This document shows, piece after piece, positions 8,750-17,559 of a stretch of DNA of 64,000 nucleotides. Each line of letters starts with the position of its first letter. Position 1 is the first letter of the stretch. The DNA is taken from contig DWZH01000107.1 of assembly GCA_019118275.1 (NCBI GenBank), positions 1-64,000 of the forward strand, read 5' to 3'. A model generated the notes under the pieces. That model made no database searches. It saw nothing but the letters and a program-made list of their open reading frames with translations, and was not told where the DNA came from. A program made the position numbers and the translations under genes. Origin of the DNA: Candidatus Brachybacterium merdavium. GTDB lineage: Bacteria; Actinomycetota; Actinomycetes; Actinomycetales; Dermabacteraceae.

Positions 8750-9591
8750 GCGCTGCGGACCCGGAACCCTTGCCGGTCCCGCCCCTCGAGGCGATCCGGA
8801 CCGAACTGCGGCGCACGAACTTCTCCGGCCGCACCGTGACCCTCGCCGAGGGCGCCCTGGTGGTCGCCGGCACCTCCGTGCTGTCCCTGCGCACCGGCCG
8901 CGCGACCGACACTGCCGTCCTGGCCGGCATCGGAGCCCTGGGACTGCTCGACGATCTGCTCGAGCCGCATATGCGCCGCGCTGGCCGGCCCGTCTCCAAG
9001 GGGCTGCGCGGACACCTCGGGGCGCTGCGTCGCGGTCGGCTGACCACCGGGGCGCTCAAGGCGGCCGGCATCCCACTGCTGGCCCTGGCGGGGGCGGCCG
9101 CCTCCCCCGCGCCGCGAGGTGGGGCGATGGTACTGGCCGACGCCGCCCTGACCGCAGGCTGCGCGAACCTCGCCAACCTGCTGGACCTGCGGCCGGGGCG
9201 GGCCCTGAAGGTCATCCTGCCGGCCGCCGCGCTCCTGGCAGCGCCTGCGGGCGCCGGGAGCGCGCGCGCCGCCACCAGAACGCATCTGGGCCGGGCCGCG
9301 CTGCTGCCCGCACTGGTCGCCCTCCCACCGGACCTGCGCGAGCATGGCATGCTCGGCGATGCCGGGGCCAATGTGCTGGGAGCCGCCGTGGGCACCGCCG
9401 CCGCCCGCTCCACCGCACCTCCCGCACGGCTGGGCATGCTGGCCCTGGTCGTCGCGCTGAACCTCGCCAGCGAGACCGTGAGCTTCAGCACCGTCATCGA
9501 GCGCACCCCCGTGCTCCGCGCCCTGGACCGGCTCGGCCGCCGGCCCCTCCCGGCACCGCGCCCCGGCCCCACCCACGGCGGGACCCGATGA
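8746..9591 (+). CDS. Degenerate MraY/WecA-like (PNPT) membrane protein
   Basis: 281 aa, very rich in Ala and Leu, with several hydrophobic segments. It keeps sparse remnants of the polyprenyl-phosphate sugar-1-phosphate transferase family in the right order: LLDD (67-70), KGLRGHLGALRRGRLTTG (85-102), NLLDLRPGR (144-152) and MLGDAGAN (202-209). It has fewer membrane helices than MraY or WecA and lacks the histidine-rich cytoplasmic loop typical of MraY. ATGA overlaps join it to steB and to the MurJ-type gene. It may be a non-catalytic relative or a minimal transferase; the family assignment is inference from motifs. Confidence 0.7.
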   Translation: MSAADPEPLPVPPLEAIRTELRRTNFSGRTVTLAEGALVVAGTSVLSLRTGRATDTAVLAGIGALGLLDDLLEPHMRRAGRPVSKGLRGHLGALRRGRLTTGALKAAGIPLLALAGAAASPAPRGGAMVLADAALTAGCANLANLLDLRPGRALKVILPAAALLAAPAGAGSARAATRTHLGRAALLPALVALPPDLREHGMLGDAGANVLGAAVGTAAARSTAPPARLGMLALVVALNLASETVSFSTVIERTPVLRALDRLGRRPLPAPRPGPTHGGTR

Positions 9592-11456
9592 GCCCCACCC
9601 CTCCCAGCACCCCGGGCGGCAGCACCACCGCCCGGGCCATCGTGCGCGGGGCCGGCCTGATCCTGGTGATCACCGTGATCGCCCGTATCGCCGGCTTCGT
9701 CAGGTACCTCGTGTTCGGGGCGAGCGTCGGCGCCGGTGATGTCGGCACCGCCTATTCCACCGCCAATCTGCTCCCCAACGTGCTGTTCGAAGTGGTCGCC
9801 GGCGGCGCCCTGGCAGCTGTGGTGGTTCCGCTGATCGCCGGCCTGGTGCCCGAGCGCGACCCGCACCCCTCCGCCGGCGACGACGAGGCACTCGTTGACC
9901 CGGATCCCGGCGTGGCCTCCTCGGATGACACCCGCCCCACCATCGTCCACACCGGGGTCCCCGTCGGACGCAGGGCCCGCTCGGAGCGGGCCGACCACAT
10001 CATCTCGGGCCTGCTCACCTGGACCCTGGCCGTCACGACCCTGATGGCCCTGCTCGTCATCGCCCTGGCCGAACCGCTCGCCCAGCTGCTGCTGGCCGTC
10101 GAGGACGACGCGGCCAGCGGTGCCCCGCTGGGGGCCGCACTGCTGCGGATCTTCGCCCTCCAGCTGCCGCTGTACGGCATCTCCGTGGTGCTCGGCGCCT
10201 ACCTGCAGGCGCGCAAACGCTTCCTGTGGCCGGCGATGATGCCTCTCATCTCCTCACTGGTGGTGATGGTCTCCTATCGCATCTACGCCCACCTGGTGCC
10301 TCCTGTGGCCACCATCGGCACCATCGGCGACGGCGCCGTGGCCTGGCTCGGATGGGGAACCACCGGCGCGGTCGCCGCGATGACGCTCCCGGTGCTGATC
10401 ATGTCCTTCCGGGCAGGGCTGCGGGTGCGGCCCCGGCTGACGATGCCGCCCGGGGTCGGACGCCGGGCTCTGGCCCTGGGCGGTGCCGGGCTCGGAGCGG
10501 TGGGCGCGCAGCAGCTGGTGCTCGCCCTGATCATGGTGCTGGCCGTGCGGGCCGGCGGCACCGGCACCCTGCCGGTGTTCCAGTACGCCCAGGCCCTGTA
10601 CCTGCTACCCTTCGCGGTGCTGGTGGTCCCGCTGATCACCGCGATGTTCCCGCATCTGTCCGAGCTGCGCCTGGTGGGCGACGCCACCGGCTTCGCCCGG
10701 CTCTCGTCGGTCTCGGTGCGCACCGTGATCGTGGTCTCCGTGGTGGGCGCTGCGACGCTGCTGGCCGGGGGGCCAGCCCTCGAACAGTTCTTCCGCCTGG
10801 TGGACCGTGCCGGCGCGGCCGGGGTGGGCTCGACCACGGCGGCGCTCGCGCTGGGTCTGCCCGGCTTCGCGGTGACCACCCAGTGCACCCGGGTGCTCTC
10901 GGCCGCGCTGCGCGCCCGCGACGCCCTGATCGTGGGCTCGGTCGGCTGGGTGATCGCCGCGGTCCTGCTGCTGATCACCATTCTGCCCAGCCCCACCCGA
11001 GCCGCTGCCGAGGCAGCCACCGGCTTCGGCCTGGCGATCGCGATCGGCATGGCCGTCTCCGCCCTGGTCGGATTCAGCCGGATCTCCGACATCCTCGAAC
11101 CCGGCGGGGACCTGCCCCGGCTGCGCCGCACCGTGATCCTCGCCCCGATGGCACTCGTGGCCGGAGGCGTCCCCGGACTGCTGCTGGCCCGCTGGATGGT
11201 CCGGGCCGACAGCGCAGAGGTCGCAACGGTGCTCTCCGGCCTCGCCGCGGGTCTGGTCGCGGCGCTGCTGGCCGCGGCGGTGATGGTCGCTGCCGACCCG
11301 CAGCTGCCGCGGCAGATCATCGGTCGGGTGCGCCGGCCCGCACCTGCCCCGACGCCCCCCGAACAGGCGGAACCCGAGCCCGGGCCGCCCGAGCCCGAGA
11401 CGCCCGAGCCCGGGCCGGCGGCCGAGGCCCGTCCCCCGGCGGAGGACGAGCAATGA
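9588..11456 (+). CDS. murJ: MurJ/MviN-family lipid II flippase
   Basis: 622 aa MOP-superfamily transporter. The start ATG at 9588 overlaps the upstream stop (ATGA); the ORF track extends it to 8634, which is an artefact. The N-terminal IARIAGFVRYLVFG matches the family's first helix. About 14 membrane segments are visible, plus a hydrophilic insertion near residues 88-140 between helices 2 and 3, and a Pro/Glu repeat tail (PEPGPPEPETPEPGP) at the C-terminus. Many actinobacteria carry their main murJ near the replication origin, so this copy beside steAB may be a paralogue; whether another exists cannot be seen here. Confidence 0.88.
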   Translation: MSPTPPSTPGGSTTARAIVRGAGLILVITVIARIAGFVRYLVFGASVGAGDVGTAYSTANLLPNVLFEVVAGGALAAVVVPLIAGLVPERDPHPSAGDDEALVDPDPGVASSDDTRPTIVHTGVPVGRRARSERADHIISGLLTWTLAVTTLMALLVIALAEPLAQLLLAVEDDAASGAPLGAALLRIFALQLPLYGISVVLGAYLQARKRFLWPAMMPLISSLVVMVSYRIYAHLVPPVATIGTIGDGAVAWLGWGTTGAVAAMTLPVLIMSFRAGLRVRPRLTMPPGVGRRALALGGAGLGAVGAQQLVLALIMVLAVRAGGTGTLPVFQYAQALYLLPFAVLVVPLITAMFPHLSELRLVGDATGFARLSSVSVRTVIVVSVVGAATLLAGGPALEQFFRLVDRAGAAGVGSTTAALALGLPGFAVTTQCTRVLSAALRARDALIVGSVGWVIAAVLLLITILPSPTRAAAEAATGFGLAIAIGMAVSALVGFSRISDILEPGGDLPRLRRTVILAPMALVAGGVPGLLLARWMVRADSAEVATVLSGLAAGLVAALLAAAVMVAADPQLPRQIIGRVRRPAPAPTPPEQAEPEPGPPEPETPEPGPAAEARPPAEDEQ

Positions 11457-12499
11457 GCGTGCTGGTGGTCAGGCCGCGCGCCAGCGGGGGGCTGGCCGCA
11501 CACGTGGACCAGGAGCTGGAGGCCCTGGCCGCCGACGGCATCGCGGTCCACGAGGCGGATGTGCAGATCCAGGATCGGCCCAGTCCGCTGGTGGATCTGA
11601 CCACGGTGCGCACGCTGCGGCGCCTGCTCGCCTCCGCGTGCCCGCGGGCCGTGCACGCCCACGGGCTGCGGGCCGGCGCCCTGTCCGCCCTGGCCCTTCC
11701 GCGGCGCGCCCCCGTGCGGCTGGTCGTCACCCTGCACAACCGCACCGTCGGGGGCCCCGCCGTGCGCGCGGTGGGGGCGGTGCTGCTGCGGATCCTGGCG
11801 CGACGTGCCGAGACCGTCCTCGCGGTCTCCCCGGACCTGGCCGAGGACGCCCGCCACGCGGGAGCGAAGCACGTCCAGCACGCGATCATCCCGGCGCCGC
11901 ACGGCACCGGCGGGCCTGCAGCGCGCGTCACTGCCCCGCCCTCCAAAGCCTCGGCCGCCGGCGACACCTTCGACATCCTGGTCATCGCCCGCCTGGCTCC
12001 CCAGAAGGGACTCGAGAGCCTGCTGGACGCCGCCGCGTTGCTAGCGGTGGAGCAGCCGCCGCTGCGCATCCTGGTGGCCGGTGACGGCCCCCTGCTGGGC
12101 CGGCTGCGGGCCCGGATCGACGCCGAGGACCTGCCGGTGCAGCTGCTGGGCCACCGCGAGGACGTCGGCGAGCTCCTCGCCGGTGCGGATCTCGTGGTCT
12201 CCGCGGCCCGGTGGGAGGGACAGCCGGTCTCCCTGCAGGAGGCCCTGCGTGCCGGCCGGGCGATCGTGGCCACCGATGCCGGTGGCACCCGCTGGGTCAC
12301 CGGGGAGGCAGCCCGCCTGGTGCCGGTAGGCGACGCGCAGGCACTGGCCGCAGCGATCACCGACCACGTCGACGACGAGGTCCGAGCAGCCGCCGAGCAG
12401 GCCTCCCGACAGCGGGCGGCGCAGCTGCCCGGGAGGCGCGAGATGACCGCGCAGCTGCGTGAGGTGCTGCTGGGCCCGCCGCCCCCGATGGTAGGTTGA
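11453..12499 (+). CDS. GT4-family glycosyltransferase
   Basis: 348 aa. The ATG at 11453 overlaps the murJ stop. GT-B fold: an N-terminal acceptor domain, then the linker VIARLAPQKGLESLL (~180), VAGDGPLLGRL (~205) and the nucleotide-sugar motif EGQPVSLQEALRAG (~257-270), which corresponds to the EX7E element of GT4 enzymes. Substrate unknown. Linkage to a flippase and a PNPT-like protein points to an envelope glycan or a lipid-linked sugar (inference). The ORF-track start at 10226 lies inside murJ and is not used. Confidence 0.87.
   Translation: MSVLVVRPRASGGLAAHVDQELEALAADGIAVHEADVQIQDRPSPLVDLTTVRTLRRLLASACPRAVHAHGLRAGALSALALPRRAPVRLVVTLHNRTVGGPAVRAVGAVLLRILARRAETVLAVSPDLAEDARHAGAKHVQHAIIPAPHGTGGPAARVTAPPSKASAAGDTFDILVIARLAPQKGLESLLDAAALLAVEQPPLRILVAGDGPLLGRLRARIDAEDLPVQLLGHREDVGELLAGADLVVSAARWEGQPVSLQEALRAGRAIVATDAGGTRWVTGEAARLVPVGDAQALAAAITDHVDDEVRAAAEQASRQRAAQLPGRREMTAQLREVLLGPPPPMVG
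12492..12497 (+). promoter_or_regulatory. -10 hexamer for leaderless pyrG
   Basis: TAGGTT ends 8 nt before the GTG of pyrG and lies inside the last codons of the glycosyltransferase gene. The spacing predicts transcription starting at or next to the start codon. No ribosome-binding site is visible, which agrees. Confidence 0.6.
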
Positions 12500-14308
<1,809 letters not shown>

Positions 14309-14312
14309 GATC

Positions 14313-14990
14313 ATGAGCATCGAGGACACAGACCCGGCGGAGGGCGCCGCTCAGGAGCCACCGCTGCGAGACGAACCCGGGCAACGACCGCTCGCCGGGC
14401 GACGCACCCTGCACGAGGGCATGGTGTTCGACCTGGTGCGCGACACCGTCGACTTCGCCGACGGCGTGCGCTTCGACCGCGAGTACATCTGGCACACGGG
14501 CGCCGTGGCGGTGCTCGCCATCGACGACGCCGACCGGGTGCTGCTGATCCGCCAGTACCGGCACCCCGTCGGCCACAGCCTGTGGGAGATCCCTGCCGGC
14601 CTGCTCGACCTGGGCGGCGAGCCCCCTCACGTCGCGGCCGCCCGTGAGCTCGCCGAGGAGACCGGGTATGTCCCGGGGGACATGCGCACCCTGGTGGACC
14701 TGCGCCCCAGCCCCGGGGGCAGCGATGAAGTGGTCCGGGTCTATCTGGCCACCGGCGTCCGGGAGAGCGAGGAGGAGTTCGAGCGGACCGACGAGGAGGC
14801 CGAACTGCTCTCCCGCTGGGTGCCGCTCGCCGAGGCGGTGACCGCGGTGCTCGAGGGCCGCATCACCAACGCCACCACCGTCTCGGCGCTGCTGGCCGTG
14901 CAGGTGCTGCGCGGCCGTGGGGCCGGTGACGGGGCGTCGGAGCTGCGGGCGGCCGACGCGCCGTTCATGGAGCGCCCGGGACGGCCGTGA
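14313..14990 (+). CDS. NUDIX hydrolase, ADP-ribose pyrophosphatase-like
   Basis: 225 aa. ATG at 14313, preceded by AGGAG with 7 nt spacing; the track's start nine codons earlier lacks this. The Nudix box reads GEPPHVAAARELAEETGY, with the REL-EE-TG core intact, and LIRQYRHPVGHSLWEIPAG before it is typical of ADPRase-type enzymes. Probably hydrolyses ADP-ribose or a related nucleoside diphosphate sugar. It follows pyrG with a 4-nt gap, the usual actinobacterial arrangement (Rv1699-Rv1700 in M. tuberculosis). Confidence 0.88.
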   Translation: MSIEDTDPAEGAAQEPPLRDEPGQRPLAGRRTLHEGMVFDLVRDTVDFADGVRFDREYIWHTGAVAVLAIDDADRVLLIRQYRHPVGHSLWEIPAGLLDLGGEPPHVAAARELAEETGYVPGDMRTLVDLRPSPGGSDEVVRVYLATGVRESEEEFERTDEEAELLSRWVPLAEAVTAVLEGRITNATTVSALLAVQVLRGRGAGDGASELRAADAPFMERPGRP

Positions 14991-15735
14991 ACTGGTTCGA
15001 CCGTTGCGTTATCGGGGTTCTCAGCCCCCAGCACCCCGATAACGCAACGATCGAGACCGGCGGGCCACTTAGAACCCCGATCACAGCAGCCGACGACTCG
15101 GGATCGCCTGACAGAAACCGCACCACATCACGGGTAATGACCATCCTCGCAGGCCACGGCTCCAGCAGGCGAGTCAGTGTGCAGCGCCCCAGCTCTGCCA
15201 TGGACGGGTTGGAGCCCGCGTAGTACCAGACCAGGCCGATGGCCTGTGCGAACGCCCACGCTCGGCCTCGCTCCCACTCCAGCCCGGAGCACCCCGGCGT
15301 CTCGCGCACGATGGTGCGCCGGGGACCGTCCAGCAGATGCCAGGCCGACACCAGGTCGAGCGCCGGATCGGCCGGGGTGAATCCTCCGCTGTCGATCACT
15401 CCCGTCAGCCTGGTGCCGTCAGTGAGCAGATCGGCAGGGATGGGGTCGCCGTGGCTCGTGACATCAGGCTGCGAGCCCTCGAGGGTCCTCCACCGGGCCC
15501 ATCGCGGCGAGAGCTCGGGGACGGGAAGGAGGCCCCGGCTGCGCTCCGGGCACAGGCGGATCCAGTCGTCGTGGTCGCTCAGGCGACCGCCCCGTCCGTG
15601 CCCTGAGAACGCCCTGCCGCGGGTATCGGCCGACCGCAGGGCCTCGATGAGATCCGGCAGGTCCTGAGCGCACTCGGAAGACGCTGCGAGCCCGTGGTCG
15701 ATCCGAAACGGGATCAGCTGAGCGCCGACACGCCG
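14965..15735 (-). pseudogene. Truncated aminoglycoside phosphotransferase (APH) remnant
   Basis: The open frame from about 15735 down to 14965 encodes the C-terminal two thirds of an APH/choline-kinase-like enzyme: SGHGRGGRLSDHDDW, then HGDPIPADLL (Brenner-type HGDxxPxN loop with the Asn replaced by Asp), VIDSGGFTPADPALDL (DFG-equivalent) and AWAFAQAIGLVWYY. The N-terminal lobe with the ATP-binding lysine is missing because tetR begins immediately upstream. No in-frame ATG or GTG precedes the GTG at 15399. Recognisable homology stops near 15160; the remaining ~65 codons run through the inverted repeat. Judged a 5'-truncated, decaying gene rather than an active resistance gene. Confidence 0.75.
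14997..15054. repeat. 22-bp inverted repeat, 21/22 identical, 14-nt loop
   Basis: Arms at 14997-15018 and 15033-15054 share TTGCGTTATCGGGGT and its complement, with one mismatch. An 11-bp piece of the right-arm orientation (AGAACCCCGAT) recurs at 15070-15080. There is no T-tract, although the element sits just after the NUDIX stop and could act as a two-way transcription stop. It lies in the nonsense 3' extension of the phosphotransferase remnant, so it may instead mark an old insertion or deletion. Confidence 0.75.
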
Positions 15736-15736
15736 C

Positions 15737-16396
15737 TCAGCTGGCGCTATGGCCGTCGGCCGTTCGGGCTCGATCGGTCAGGGCCGAGCGCAGCGCGCTG
15801 ATGCCCAGCACGACGATCTCCTCGCTGCGGGCGACATGCCCGGCATGCAGCTGCGCGTATCGGGGCGCGAACTGGGGGTCCACCGGCGCGGACAGCTCGT
15901 CCTCGTCGATCGAGGAGGTGGCCGCGCTGCCGATCACGAAATTCGACAGGGCGTAGGCGGCCCCGAGCGGATCCGCGGCGCCCTGCTCCTCGAGCAGCAC
16001 GCACAGCCGTTCGGACAGCCGCAGATAGTTCGGTCCGCGCGGTGCCCGCCGGGTGATCACCTGTGCGGCCCACGGGGTGCCTCGCAGATGGTGGAAGTAG
16101 TGGATCAGCAGCTCCTCCAACCCGGAGCCGTCGGCCCCTGACGAGGTCGACAGGGCCCGCTGCAGCCCGGGATCATCCCCCAGGGCCGTATCCAGCGCGA
16201 GGTCGAGGATGTCCTCGACTGATCGCACCCGCGAGTACAGACTCGCCGCGGCCACCCCGATCTCGCTCGCCACCGCGCGCATCGTCAGCGCCGACATCCC
16301 TCCTTCGTCGAGCAGCCGGACGGCGGCCCGTGCCAGGGTGGGCACGTCCACGGCGCGGCTGCGATGCACCGGTCGACGATCGGTCCAGTAGCTCAT
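15737..16396 (-). CDS. TetR/AcrR-family transcriptional regulator
   Basis: 219 aa. Helix-turn-helix at ~38-58 (MRAVASEIGVAAASLYSRVRS), then a helical ligand-binding domain. The track's start at 16459 is too early. The ATG at 16396 follows a TAGATT hexamer by 7 nt, a leaderless arrangement, and gives the normal TetR N-terminus. It is transcribed divergently from the double-GNAT gene, with palindromes between them, so autoregulation and control of the GNAT gene are likely. Ligand unknown. Confidence 0.87.
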   Translation of the reverse strand: MSYWTDRRPVHRSRAVDVPTLARAAVRLLDEGGMSALTMRAVASEIGVAAASLYSRVRSVEDILDLALDTALGDDPGLQRALSTSSGADGSGLEELLIHYFHHLRGTPWAAQVITRRAPRGPNYLRLSERLCVLLEEQGAADPLGAAYALSNFVIGSAATSSIDEDELSAPVDPQFAPRYAQLHAGHVARSEEIVVLGISALRSALTDRARTADGHSAS

Positions 16397-16403
16397 GCCC
16401 GAC

Positions 16404-16450
16404 AATCTATCCGAACAGTGTTCGCACAATGGTCCGAACGCTGTTAGGTT
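16404..16450. promoter_or_regulatory. Divergent leaderless promoters with TetR-type operators
   Basis: The -10 for tetR is TAGATT (complement of 16404-16409) and the -10 for the GNAT gene is TAGGTT (16445-16450); each ends 7 nt before its start codon. Between them lie the perfect palindrome CGAACAgTGTTCG (16412-16424) and a second, weaker copy CCGAACgcTGTTAGG from 16434, spaced 23 bp apart start to start. They cover both -35 regions, as expected for a TetR repressor blocking both genes. Confidence 0.65.
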
Positions 16451-16457
16451 AGGCAGC

Positions 16458-17534
16458 ATGCTCGATCAGGACCTGTTGCCGCTGACGAACCGCCGCGCTC
16501 GGATCCGTCCCCTGCGCCACGCGGACGCCGAGGTCTACGCCGCCGGGACCGAGGACCCGTTGGTGCGGCAGTTCGCGCATCTGCCCGAGGATCGGTACAC
16601 CTCCGCCTCCGTGCGAGCGGTGATCGACCAGGTCGCGGCGCCCGCCCTGGACCGGGGTGATCTCGCGGTGCTCGCGATCGCCGATCCGCGGACCGACGCC
16701 TTCGCGGGATCCGCGGTGGTCTTCGATGTCGATGAGACGAGAGGATCAGCGGAGGTCGGGTTCTGGGTCCATCCCGCTCATCGGGGCCAGGGGCTGTCGG
16801 CTGCAGCGCTCGAGCTCAGCGCCGAGTTCGCAGCGCGCAGCGGGCTCACCACGCTCACGGCGCGCACCGTTCCCGCGAACACCGCCTCGCGGATCGTGCT
16901 CGGCCGCGCGGGCTTCACCGAGGGGGAGGCGTGCGCCACCACCGCCCCCTCCGGGCAGCAGGTCCAGACCGTCCCGTGGTCGCGACGACTGGAGCAGACA
17001 TCGCATCTGCCGCTGGTCACCGACCGTCTGGTGCTGCGGCTCCATGGGGTCGACGATGCCTCTGCGCTGCATCGCATCTACTCCCGGCCCGACGTGGCCC
17101 GATTCCTGCTGGACGAGCCCTGGACCCTCGCCGGCGCCGAGGAGCAGGTGGCGTCACGCCGGCGCCGCACCGGACTCGAGGGGCAGAGTGGGGCATTGTC
17201 CGCGGTCATCGAGCACGAGGATCGTCTGATCGGCGACGTGGCCCTGTGGTGGACCGGCCGGGACCACCGACTGGCGGAGATCGGCTGGGTCGTCGACCCC
17301 GGCCAAGGGGGTCGGGGGCTGGCCACCGAGGCCGTGCGAGCCATGCTCGACCTGGCCTTCGAGCGCTACGGGGCGCACCGAGTGGCAGCGCAGATGGATG
17401 CACGCAACACCGCCTCGGCCCGTCTGGCCGAGCGGGTAGGGATGCACCGTGAGGCGCAACTGCGCCAGGACTGGTGGTCCAAGGGCGAATGGACCGACAC
17501 CGTGATCTTCGCGATGCTCGCGAGCGACCGCTGA
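16458..17534 (+). CDS. Tandem-domain GNAT acetyltransferase
   Basis: 358 aa with two complete GNAT folds. The first (~1-170) carries an acetyl-CoA loop HRGQGLSAAA (~110). The second (~178-355) resembles RimJ/RimL-type N-acetyltransferases and carries QGGRGLATEA (~283). The ATG at 16458 (MLDQDLLPLTNRRARIRPL) is leaderless by the TAGGTT spacing; the track start at 16395 lies across the operator. Probably acetylates a small molecule, antibiotic or protein N-terminus; no substrate can be named. Control by the divergent TetR suggests response to a toxic compound. Confidence 0.85.
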   Translation: MLDQDLLPLTNRRARIRPLRHADAEVYAAGTEDPLVRQFAHLPEDRYTSASVRAVIDQVAAPALDRGDLAVLAIADPRTDAFAGSAVVFDVDETRGSAEVGFWVHPAHRGQGLSAAALELSAEFAARSGLTTLTARTVPANTASRIVLGRAGFTEGEACATTAPSGQQVQTVPWSRRLEQTSHLPLVTDRLVLRLHGVDDASALHRIYSRPDVARFLLDEPWTLAGAEEQVASRRRRTGLEGQSGALSAVIEHEDRLIGDVALWWTGRDHRLAEIGWVVDPGQGGRGLATEAVRAMLDLAFERYGAHRVAAQMDARNTASARLAERVGMHREAQLRQDWWSKGEWTDTVIFAMLASDR

Positions 17535-17559
17535 GCGGCGCCTACCGGGGTGGTGACTC

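Noticed and set aside
8634-9587. N-terminal extension of the murJ ORF
   Set aside because: Arg/Pro-rich and overlaps the PNPT-like gene in another frame; the ATG at 9588 has the ATGA overlap and gives the family N-terminus.
15397-15399. GTG start of a 144-aa phosphotransferase domain protein
   Set aside because: The frame upstream still encodes recognisable phosphotransferase sequence, so the short ORF is the tail of a truncated gene, not an independent small protein.
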